This document shows, piece by piece, positions 1 to 5,531 of a stretch of DNA of 6,681 nt (its first letter is position 1; every line of letters begins with the position of its first letter). Location: NCBI GenBank assembly GCA_937886455.1, contig CALGCU010000249.1:1-6681 (forward strand), in the 5' to 3' direction. The DNA comes from an uncultured Bacteroidales bacterium (lineage in GTDB: Bacteria; Bacteroidota; Bacteroidia; Bacteroidales; Paludibacteraceae). The position numbers were made by a program, and so were the translations under genes. The notes below the pieces were generated by a model. It had not been told where the DNA came from. It ran no database searches and saw only the letters and a list, made by a program, of their open reading frames with translations.

Positions 1-1
1 G

Positions 2-520
2 GTAGATGCCTTGATGAATTTGTTTGTTGACACCATTGAGAAAGAAACACCCTCTTTAAAAAAGAACAATGTATGCCTGCATGCAATAGGAGATATGCAA
101 CGCTTGCCTCAGGAAGCCCGTGTGCGTTTTGAGCATTGTATTGCAGAAACCTCTTCCAACACAGGTCTTAATCTTGTGATTGCACTGAGTTATTCGGCGC
201 GTTGGGAACTCACAGAGGCTGTGCGTAAGGCGGTAAAGGCTGCTATTAATGGGGAAGTAAAAGCAGAGGAAGTTAATGAAGCGTATGTGTCAAGTTTGTT
301 GACTACAGTTGGCATGCCCGACCCGGATTTGCTGATTCGCACCAGCGGAGAATTACGCATCAGTAATTTTCTTTTGTGGCAATTGGCTTATGCGGAGTTG
401 TATTTCACGGATGTAGAATGGCCAGATTTTGGTAGAGAAGAATTTTATGAAGCAATATATGCCTATCAGCAAAGAGAACGTAGATATGGCAAAACAGGAG
501 ATCAAGTAAAACAGAGTTGA
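2..520 (+). CDS. uppS: Isoprenyl transferase / undecaprenyl diphosphate synthase, 5' partial
   Basis: Cytosolic or membrane-associated cis-prenyltransferase that adds isopentenyl diphosphate units to farnesyl diphosphate, giving the C55 carrier lipid for peptidoglycan and other surface glycans. The frame is open to the left edge; 172 codons are visible against a usual length of about 245, so roughly 75 N-terminal residues are missing, including the catalytic-Asp DGNGRW-type motif. The C-terminal family signature is intact: DPDLLIRTSGELR (coding from base 320) followed by SNFLLWQLAYAELYF and WPDF. In characterised homologues the Arg and Ser residues of this stretch bind isopentenyl diphosphate. 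A TTG/ATG pair at 11-16 is internal to the protein and is not its start. The TGA stop shares its last base with the bamA start codon (TGATG), so the two genes are probably translationally coupled. Family assignment is very secure. Confidence 0.96.
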   Translation, partial: VDALMNLFVDTIEKETPSLKKNNVCLHAIGDMQRLPQEARVRFEHCIAETSSNTGLNLVIALSYSARWELTEAVRKAVKAAINGEVKAEEVNEAYVSSLLTTVGMPDPDLLIRTSGELRISNFLLWQLAYAELYFTDVEWPDFGREEFYEAIYAYQQRERRYGKTGDQVKQS

Positions 521-3156
521 TGCTTTTTGCAAAATCACATAGAGTAAAGGTTGGCCGTTGCTTATTGGTGGCGATGCTGTTGTTGTGTGGCGTTTGTGAA
601 GGAGTTTATGCCACATCGGCTGCGGATGTGCCTGTGATAGAGTATTCACTCTCAGGAGGTCGCACCTATGAAATAGCCGATATTAAGGTGACAGGAGCAG
701 AAACATATGAAGAATTTGTGTTGATTGGCTTTTCCGGTTTGGAAATAGGTGACAGGGTGGAAATTCCGGGTAGTGAAATTACAGCTGCGGTGAAACGATT
801 CTGGAAACAGGGACTCTTTTCTTCCGTGAAGATATTGGCTACGAAGATAGAAGACGGAAAAGTGTGGCTGGAAATCAGACTGGAGCAACGTCCTCGTATC
901 ACTTCTATAACCTATAACGGAGTGAAGAAAAGCGAAAAAGAAGATTTGGAGGAAAAACTCCCGTGGACGGCAGGAAATCAGTTGACTCCTAACCTTGTGA
1001 GCAATGCCGAGAAGAAAATAAAAGAATACTACGAAGAAAAAGGATTCTATAATGCTCGCGTGCGCGTACGCCAAGAAGCTGACCCTGAACGTAATGGTTT
1101 TGTGTTGGTGAATGTAGATGTGGCAAAAGGCGAGAAGACCAGAGTGAATGCTATTTACATCAACGGTAACAATGCCCTCAGTGATAACAAAATCAATTGG
1201 GTGATGAAGAAAACCAATGATAGTCACATCATGAACTTTTTCCGTGCAAAGAAATTCGTTGAAGATGAGTTTGAAAAAGACAAGGTAGCCTTGATTGAAA
1301 AATATAACGAAATCGGTTATAGAGATGCTCAGATTATAGCAGATAGCGTAGTGCCCTCGCCTGTTCCCGATAAAGTGGATGTGTATCTAACTGTGGATGA
1401 GGGTAAGAAATACTACTTCCGAAATATCACGTGGGTGGGCAATACGGTGTATCCATACGATTACCTGGACGCAGTGCTGGGTATTAAGAAAGGGGATGTT
1501 TATAACCTGAAAGAACTAAATGACCGATTGCAAGTGGATGATGATGCAGTTGGAAAACTTTATAGTGACCAAGGTTACTTGTTCTTTAATGTAGAACCCG
1601 TGGAAACACAAATCGTGGGTGACTCGATTGATTTTGAAATGCGTATTTTTGAAGGTAAACCGGCTACTATTAACGAAATCAACATCACAGGTAACACCAG
1701 AGTGTATGAACACGTGATTAGGCGTGCTTTGGATACAAAACCCGGACAACTCTATAGCCAATCAGACATCATGCGCTCCTTGCGCGAGTTGGCTCAAATG
1801 GGTCATTTTGAACAAGAAAAACTTGTGCCGGATATTCAGCCCAATGTGGAAGATGGTACAGTGGACATCACCTATCAATTGGAAACAAAGAGTAGCGACC
1901 AAGTGGAATTCCAATTAGGGTGGGGAGCTACAGGATTAGTGGGTAGCATAGGATTTAAGTTTACTAACTTTGCCATCCAAAACCTATTTAAGTCAAAAGC
2001 TTACCACCACATTGTACCTCAAGGAGAAGGACAAACCTTTGCCATCAATGCGCGCACCAATGGTCGTTATTATACCTCTGTCAACCTCTCCTTCCTTGAA
2101 CCATGGCTGGGTGGAAAACGTCCTAATTCATTCTCTTTGTCGGCTTATTTTGCCTCACAGTCAGGAATGAGCAAACGTTATTATAACTCATATAACAACC
2201 TTTATAATTATTACAATGGTTTGTATGGTTATAACAGTTACTATGGCAATAGTTATAATGAATACCTGCAATATCAACAAGCAACAGAAGTTGACCCGGA
2301 CACCTATCTGCGCACATTAGGTGCTGCTGTGGGATATGGTATGCGACTCAATTGGCCTGATGACTATTTCACATTCTATGGAGAATTATCCTATCAGTTC
2401 TTTATGATGAAAAACTGGCCTTATCTGTTGCTCACCAATGGACAAGCGCATAACTTGAGCCTGAACCTCACCCTGAGTAGAAATTCTATTGACAATCCGA
2501 TTTACACCCGTAGAGGTTCTTCCTTTACTTTGGGACTCAAAATCACTCCGCCATATTCGGTTATAAATGGAAAAGACTATTCTAAAATGAACGATGCCCA
2601 ACGCTATAAGCTCTTGGAATATCATAAGTGGACATTCAATGCCAAAGTGTTCACACCACTCACAAGAGATAATAAATTAGTGTTGATGGCAAGAGCAGTG
2701 TTTGGCTATCTGGGTCATTATAACATTAACGCACGTTCACCATTTGAAACCTATTACATGGGAGGTGACGGAATGGCCAACTACACAAGCTATTCTACAG
2801 AATACGTTTCCATGCGCGGATACGAAAGTGGCTCATTAACACCTTATGATGCCCGTACAGGACGACAAATGGGATACTTATACAATAAGTTTACGATGGA
2901 GTTGCGCTATCCGATTACTCTTGAACAATCAGCCACAATTTGGGCGTTGGCGTTTGTGGAAGCAGGTAATTGTTTTGCATCCATCAAGGACTATAATCCG
3001 TTTGACCTGAAACGCTCTGCCGGACTCGGTGTGCGTATTTATCTGCCAATGTTTGGATTGTTGGGTATAGACTGGGCTTACGGATTTGATAAAGTGGGCA
3101 ACACAATGGATTATAGTGGAAGCCAATTCCACTTTGTGTTAGGACAAGAATTATAA
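520..3156 (+). CDS. bamA: Outer membrane protein assembly factor BamA
   Basis: Omp85-family insertase that folds beta-barrel proteins into the outer membrane. The ATG at 520 overlaps the uppS stop by one base and gives 878 residues; a TTG at 517 in the same frame would add one residue and is less likely. An AGGAG at 496-500 is too far upstream to act as a normal ribosome site. Residues 1-31 look like a signal peptide (basic start, hydrophobic LLVAMLLLCGV, Ala end). Five POTRA repeats follow at about 48-122, 124-205, 206-295, 296-380 and 381-457, each starting with an I-x-(V/I)-x-G strand. The 16-strand barrel fills about 458-878. The loop-6 RGYE motif (the family's VRGF/Y) is at 766-769, and the C-terminal strand FHFVLGQEL serves as beta-signal. 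Length fits Bacteroidota BamA, which is longer than the E. coli protein (810). An unusual Tyr/Asn-rich stretch lies at 554-585. Co-transcription with two skp genes supports the role. Confidence 0.97.
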   Translation: MLFAKSHRVKVGRCLLVAMLLLCGVCEGVYATSAADVPVIEYSLSGGRTYEIADIKVTGAETYEEFVLIGFSGLEIGDRVEIPGSEITAAVKRFWKQGLFSSVKILATKIEDGKVWLEIRLEQRPRITSITYNGVKKSEKEDLEEKLPWTAGNQLTPNLVSNAEKKIKEYYEEKGFYNARVRVRQEADPERNGFVLVNVDVAKGEKTRVNAIYINGNNALSDNKINWVMKKTNDSHIMNFFRAKKFVEDEFEKDKVALIEKYNEIGYRDAQIIADSVVPSPVPDKVDVYLTVDEGKKYYFRNITWVGNTVYPYDYLDAVLGIKKGDVYNLKELNDRLQVDDDAVGKLYSDQGYLFFNVEPVETQIVGDSIDFEMRIFEGKPATINEINITGNTRVYEHVIRRALDTKPGQLYSQSDIMRSLRELAQMGHFEQEKLVPDIQPNVEDGTVDITYQLETKSSDQVEFQLGWGATGLVGSIGFKFTNFAIQNLFKSKAYHHIVPQGEGQTFAINARTNGRYYTSVNLSFLEPWLGGKRPNSFSLSAYFASQSGMSKRYYNSYNNLYNYYNGLYGYNSYYGNSYNEYLQYQQATEVDPDTYLRTLGAAVGYGMRLNWPDDYFTFYGELSYQFFMMKNWPYLLLTNGQAHNLSLNLTLSRNSIDNPIYTRRGSSFTLGLKITPPYSVINGKDYSKMNDAQRYKLLEYHKWTFNAKVFTPLTRDNKLVLMARAVFGYLGHYNINARSPFETYYMGGDGMANYTSYSTEYVSMRGYESGSLTPYDARTGRQMGYLYNKFTMELRYPITLEQSATIWALAFVEAGNCFASIKDYNPFDLKRSAGLGVRIYLPMFGLLGIDWAYGFDKVGNTMDYSGSQFHFVLGQEL
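2179..2274 (+). other. Tyr/Asn-rich low-complexity segment inside BamA
   Basis: Codons 554-585 of bamA encode 32 residues, of which 13 are Tyr and 8 are Asn, with Gly and Ser making up much of the rest. The DNA is correspondingly rich in TAT and AAC/AAT codons, forming imperfect short repeats. The segment lies in the N-terminal half of the barrel, between the strand ending near FSLSAYFASQ and the one beginning near TYLRTLGAAVGYG, so it is probably a surface-exposed extracellular loop. Position in the loop is inferred from the barrel layout, not modelled. Confidence 0.7.
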
Positions 3157-3177
3157 GATGGCACAGATTTTGCCATC
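3157..3177 (+). promoter_or_regulatory. Stem-loop directly after bamA stop codon
   Basis: GATGGCA (3157-3163), a 7-base loop CAGATTT, then TGCCATC (3171-3177): a perfect 7-bp inverted repeat starting on the base after the bamA TAA. No T-run follows, so it is not a standard intrinsic terminator. It could protect the upstream mRNA end or set the ratio of bamA to skp expression. It also buries the ATG at 3158, favouring the skp start at 3209. Confidence 0.45.
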
Positions 3178-3208
3178 CACTCTGTTAAATGAAATAAATC
3201 AAGTAAAT

Positions 3209-3724
3209 ATGAAGAAAATAATAACAAGCATAACATTCCTGTTTTTTTTGTTGTGTGGCGTTCAAGCACAAAAATACGCATTGATTGATATGCAGTACAT
3301 TCTCAAGAATGTTCCTTCCTATGAAACTGCCAATGAACAGTTGAATATCGTGTCAAAAAAATGGCAAAAAGAAATCGAAACACAACGCCAAGAAGTGGAA
3401 AAACTCTACAAAAACTATCAAACAGAATTGGTATTTCTCTCTGACGAAATGAAAAAACAAAGAGAAGAAGAAATTATTGCCAAAGAAAAAGAACTGAATG
3501 AACTGAAAAGAAAATACTTCGGACAAGACGGCGAACTCTACAAAAAAAGAGAAAGCCTGCTAAAGCCCATTCAAGATGAAATATACACTGCTGTTCAGGA
3601 AGTTGCACAACAAAAAGGCTACGACATGATTATTGACAGATCATCTGATATGAGTCTGATTTATTCTGCATCAAAATTAGATGTGAGCGACCAAGTACTC
3701 GAAAAATTGGGATATTCAAAATAA
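3209..3724 (+). CDS. skp: Skp/OmpH family periplasmic chaperone, first copy
   Basis: Periplasmic holdase of the Skp/OmpH family, expected to form a jellyfish-like trimer that holds unfolded outer-membrane proteins on their way to BamA. The ATG at 3209 gives 171 residues and places a clean signal peptide at the front (MKKIITSITFLFFLLCGVQA, cleavage before the Gln at 21). The in-frame ATG at 3158 would add 17 polar residues ahead of the signal peptide and sits in a stem-loop, so I reject it. The mature protein has the family's short first strand (KYALIDMQYIL), a long Lys/Glu/Gln-rich coiled-coil hairpin at about 38-130, and the closing strands GYDMIIDRS and SLIYSA before the C-terminal GYSK. 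It starts 52 bases after bamA and is presumably in the same transcript. Family is secure; the specific clients are inferred. Confidence 0.92.
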   Translation: MKKIITSITFLFFLLCGVQAQKYALIDMQYILKNVPSYETANEQLNIVSKKWQKEIETQRQEVEKLYKNYQTELVFLSDEMKKQREEEIIAKEKELNELKRKYFGQDGELYKKRESLLKPIQDEIYTAVQEVAQQKGYDMIIDRSSDMSLIYSASKLDVSDQVLEKLGYSK

Positions 3725-3737
3725 AGCATTACTTTTG
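3707..3737 (+). promoter_or_regulatory. Candidate Bacteroidota promoter for second skp
   Basis: TTG at 3707-3709, a 20-base spacer, then TACTTTTG at 3730-3737, a full match to the -7 consensus TAnnTTTG. The -33 element lies within the last codons of the first skp. Expected transcription start is near 3744, giving a leader of only about 10 bases. It would allow the second chaperone to be made independently of the uppS-bamA transcript. Motif-based only. Confidence 0.45.
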
Positions 3738-3753
3738 CCCTCGAAATAAAAAA

Positions 3754-4263
3754 ATGAATAAAATGAAAAAAATAGCTTTTTTACTACTCTGCTTGTTGCC
3801 AATGGGCGCATTTGCACAAAACAAATTTGGACACATCAACACACAAGAACTGCTTAGCGTGATGCCGGAAAGAGATTCTATTGAAACAACTCTCTCAAAC
3901 TTGGCTAAGGAGTATGAAAACGAACTCTCTAAAATGACAGAAGAATATTATGCCAAAATACAAGAGTTTCAACAAAAGGCCGAAACTATGGCTGCAAGCA
4001 TCAAAGAAGCACGTCAAAGTGAAATAATGGAAATGGAGCAACGCATCCAAACATTCCGCCAACAAGCTTCTACAGACATACAACGCCAACAAGAAGTTTT
4101 GATGACTCCGGTAGTGCAAAAAATCAGAACAGCTATTGAAGAAGTGGGACAAGAAAACGGATTTACATACATCTTTGACATAGCAGCACAAAGTGTTATC
4201 TACCAAGGAAAAGACGCTATTGATGTGATGCCACAAGTAAAAGCAAAATTAGGTATTAAATAA
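3754..4263 (+). CDS. skp: Skp/OmpH family periplasmic chaperone, second copy
   Basis: A second Skp/OmpH-type chaperone of 169 residues, starting 29 bases after the first. The ATG at 3754 gives the signal peptide MNKMKKIAFLLLCLLPMGAFA with cleavage before Gln 22; the ATG at 3763 (three codons later) is an equally possible start. The mature protein begins KFGHINTQELLSVMP, the usual first strand, then a long helical hairpin rich in Glu, Gln and Met at about 40-125, and closing strands near GFTYIFDIA and SVIYQG. It resembles the first copy in architecture but differs clearly in sequence, so the pair is an old duplication with possible client specialisation. Tandem skp genes after bamA are common in Bacteroidales. 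A promoter-like sequence precedes it and an intrinsic terminator follows. Confidence 0.93.
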   Translation: MNKMKKIAFLLLCLLPMGAFAQNKFGHINTQELLSVMPERDSIETTLSNLAKEYENELSKMTEEYYAKIQEFQQKAETMAASIKEARQSEIMEMEQRIQTFRQQASTDIQRQQEVLMTPVVQKIRTAIEEVGQENGFTYIFDIAAQSVIYQGKDAIDVMPQVKAKLGIK

Positions 4264-4307
4264 TCCAAACACTCTATCACGAAAATAGATTTTTCTTAAA
4301 GTATTAT

Positions 4308-4351
4308 AGTGAGTCTGTCTTTCAAGCGAAGATAGGCTCGCTGTTTTTTTT
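4308..4351 (+). terminator. Intrinsic terminator of the uppS-bamA-skp-skp operon
   Basis: The left arm at 4308-4320 pairs with 4330-4342 over 13 positions including three G-T wobbles. Two more pairs (4321-4322 with 4328-4329) leave a 5-base loop CAAGC. One base later comes a run of eight T (4344-4351). The position, 44 bases after the second skp stop, fits the end of the envelope operon. This is a classic Rho-independent structure. Confidence 0.88.
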
Positions 4352-4450
4352 ATTGCCATTCGACACAAAACACCCACCGATTTCCAAACAGCAAGCATCC
4401 CAGCGACCATTGCGGGACCATCAGATAGGATAAGACGCAAAACAGATACC

Positions 4451-4526
4451 AACTAGATAGGAACTAGGTAGGAACTAGATAGGGACTAGGTAGGAATTAG
4501 GTAGGAACTAGATAGGAACTAGATGG
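4451..4526. repeat. 11-bp tandem repeat, seven copies of AACTAG[A/G]TAGG
   Basis: Units start at 4451, 4462, 4473, 4484, 4495, 4506 and 4517. Six are exactly 11 bases; the last is 10 bases, lacking one A. Position 7 varies as A, G, A, G, G, A, A; unit 4 starts with G instead of A, and unit 5 has TTAG for CTAG. Six of the seven units contain the palindrome CTAG. The period is close to one helical turn, so each unit would present the same face of the DNA. The unit length is not a multiple of 3 and each copy carries TAG, so stops fall in every frame. Looser copies may lie just upstream (4419-4429, 4440-4450). Role unknown. Confidence 0.93.
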
Positions 4527-4610
4527 CAGGGTTGCATCAATAAAAAACCAATAACCCTCAAAAAACTTTATAGATAAAATAATCTATGATTCAAAAAATC
4601 AAAGATGTTG

Positions 4611-4618
4611 TATCTTTG
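4611..4618 (+). promoter_or_regulatory. Bacteroidota -7 promoter element for the HD-domain gene
   Basis: TATCTTTG matches the consensus TAnnTTTG exactly and is followed by CA, as in many Bacteroidota promoters. The predicted transcription start is near 4625, about 14 bases before the ATG at 4639. No clear TTG is seen 19-20 bases upstream, so the -33 element is weak or absent. Confidence 0.6.
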
Positions 4619-4638
4619 CATAAAATAAAATAAGCATT

Positions 4639-5226
4639 ATGACCAAACAGCCCGAATATACAGAACAATTATTACAGCAAGCTGAAAATTTTGCCTTACC
4701 GCTACTGCAAAAATACTATGATGTGAAAGAACCGGCTTATACAATATTACTCACACATAGTCGTCAGGTGGCAAATAAAGCCTTGGAAGTGATGAACAAC
4801 CATCCCGAATTGGAGGTGGATGTAATCTTTGTGTTGCAGGCAGCCTATCTGCATGACATTGGAATCTTTCAATGTAATGCACCTGTAATTGGATGTAACG
4901 GGACTCACAAATACATTGAACACGGATACCTGGGAGCAGACCTGTTAAGAAATGAAGGTCTCATAAAACATGCACTAATAGCAGAACGACACACCGGAAC
5001 TGGCATTACAAAACAGCAAATTGTCACAGAAAACCTTCCGATACCTCTAAATAGACTCTATGAACCTGACAGTTTGGAAGAGAAAATAGTAAGTTATGCA
5101 GACAAATTCTACTCAAAAACACACCTCGATACGTGCTCTACGAGAGAAAAAATCTTAAAAAAACTTATAAAATTTGGCGAGGATGCCGTAAAACGCTTTC
5201 TAATCTGGGATGAAATGTTTGGATGA
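4639..5226 (+). CDS. HD-domain protein, predicted metal-dependent phosphohydrolase
   Basis: A soluble protein of 195 residues with no signal peptide or membrane segment. The HD-domain ligand pattern is complete: His40 (LLTHSRQV), His72-Asp73 (AYLHDIG), His95 (EHGYLGADLL), His118 (ERHTGTG) and Asp155 (SYADKFYS). An extra His lies at position 90. This H...HD...H...H...D arrangement is that of HD proteins binding a two-metal centre, as in the YqeK-type nucleotide hydrolases; it argues for an active phosphohydrolase, probably on a nucleotide-like substrate, but does not identify it. The C-terminal 35 residues are Lys-rich and helical. The ATG at 4639 fits the start predicted from the promoter, 14 bases downstream. 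It is a single-gene unit, bounded by the operon terminator upstream and a new promoter downstream, so context gives no functional hint. Domain is sure, substrate unknown. Confidence 0.88.
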   Translation: MTKQPEYTEQLLQQAENFALPLLQKYYDVKEPAYTILLTHSRQVANKALEVMNNHPELEVDVIFVLQAAYLHDIGIFQCNAPVIGCNGTHKYIEHGYLGADLLRNEGLIKHALIAERHTGTGITKQQIVTENLPIPLNRLYEPDSLEEKIVSYADKFYSKTHLDTCSTREKILKKLIKFGEDAVKRFLIWDEMFG

Positions 5227-5410
5227 TTCGTGAAAATGCTTGATTATAAACATATTCCAATCTGCTTTCAAATTTTAGTCTATTTTTTAATTCTGTTGTA
5301 TAACATTATTTCGAGCCAAAACTGAAGACCTTCTCCCCCTAAAATAAATGATTTTTGGGTGGAAATGGGTGTTTTTTTTTGTTAAAAAATGAATCTTGTT
5401 GCTATTTTGG

Positions 5411-5442
5411 TTTGTTTTTTTGCGACGGAAAATTTATCTTTG
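5411..5442 (+). promoter_or_regulatory. Bacteroidota promoter for the SusC-like gene
   Basis: TTTG at 5411-5414, a 20-base spacer, then TATCTTTG at 5435-5442: both the -33 and -7 elements of the Bacteroidota primary sigma factor consensus are present with the expected spacing. Predicted start is near 5449, leaving a leader of about 83 bases before the ATG at 5532. Confidence 0.7.
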
Positions 5443-5469
5443 CCCCTGCTTGGACTCTTTGTGCCCTAG

Positions 5470-5490
5470 TGGGTCATAAATGGGTCACAA
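5470..5490 (+). repeat. Direct repeat TGGGTCAYAA in the SusC-like gene leader
   Basis: Two 10-base copies, TGGGTCATAA and TGGGTCACAA, are separated by one base, so their period is again 11. They lie downstream of the predicted transcription start. They could be a binding site for a protein or part of an RNA leader structure, but two short copies may also be chance. Confidence 0.4.
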
Positions 5491-5531
5491 CTTACAAAAC
5501 GAAATACTATTGTTTAACATTTAAAGTATTT

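Larger units (their letters stand above)
4264..4638. other. Intergenic region between skp and the HD-domain gene
   Basis: A 375-bp gap with no credible coding sequence on either strand. It holds, in order, the operon terminator (4308-4351), about 100 bases without a recognisable element (4352-4450), an 11-bp tandem repeat array (4451-4526), an AT-rich stretch, and the -7 element of the next gene (4611-4618). In the Bacteroides operons I know, murI (glutamate racemase) often follows the skp pair; no trace of it is seen here. Confidence 0.7.
5227..5531. other. Intergenic region upstream of the SusC-like gene
   Basis: A 305-bp gap without coding sequence. The first part (5227-5400) is AT-rich with T-runs and no convincing terminator for the HD-domain gene. 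The rest holds a promoter (5411-5442) and an 83-84-base leader with a short direct repeat, TGGGTCATAA at 5470-5479 and TGGGTCACAA at 5481-5490. Confidence 0.65.

Noticed and set aside
353..1227. Minus-strand open frames of 78 to 191 codons opposite uppS and the first part of bamA
   Set aside because: They lie opposite clearly coding frames with strong family matches, resemble no known family, and show low-complexity composition; they are shadows.
3158..3208. Seventeen-residue N-terminal extension of the first skp from the ATG at 3158
   Set aside because: It would put polar residues in front of an otherwise ideal signal peptide, and the ATG is inside a perfect hairpin.
3895..4452. Minus-strand frames opposite the second skp and across the terminator region
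   Set aside because: One is antisense to skp; the other starts in the repeat array and spans the terminator. Neither shows family features.
4451..4526. CRISPR array
   Set aside because: The units are 11 bases and directly adjacent, without unique spacers, and no cas gene is near.
4528..4558. Inverted repeat AGGGTT (4528-4533) and AACCCT (4553-4558)
   Set aside because: Only 6 bp with a 19-base loop and no T-run; too weak to call a terminator or operator.
5231..5290. Possible terminator after the HD-domain gene (TGAAAATGC against GCTTTCA, followed by T-rich DNA)
   Set aside because: The stem needs a bulge, is A-T dominated, and has a loop of about 24 bases; I would not support it without RNA data.
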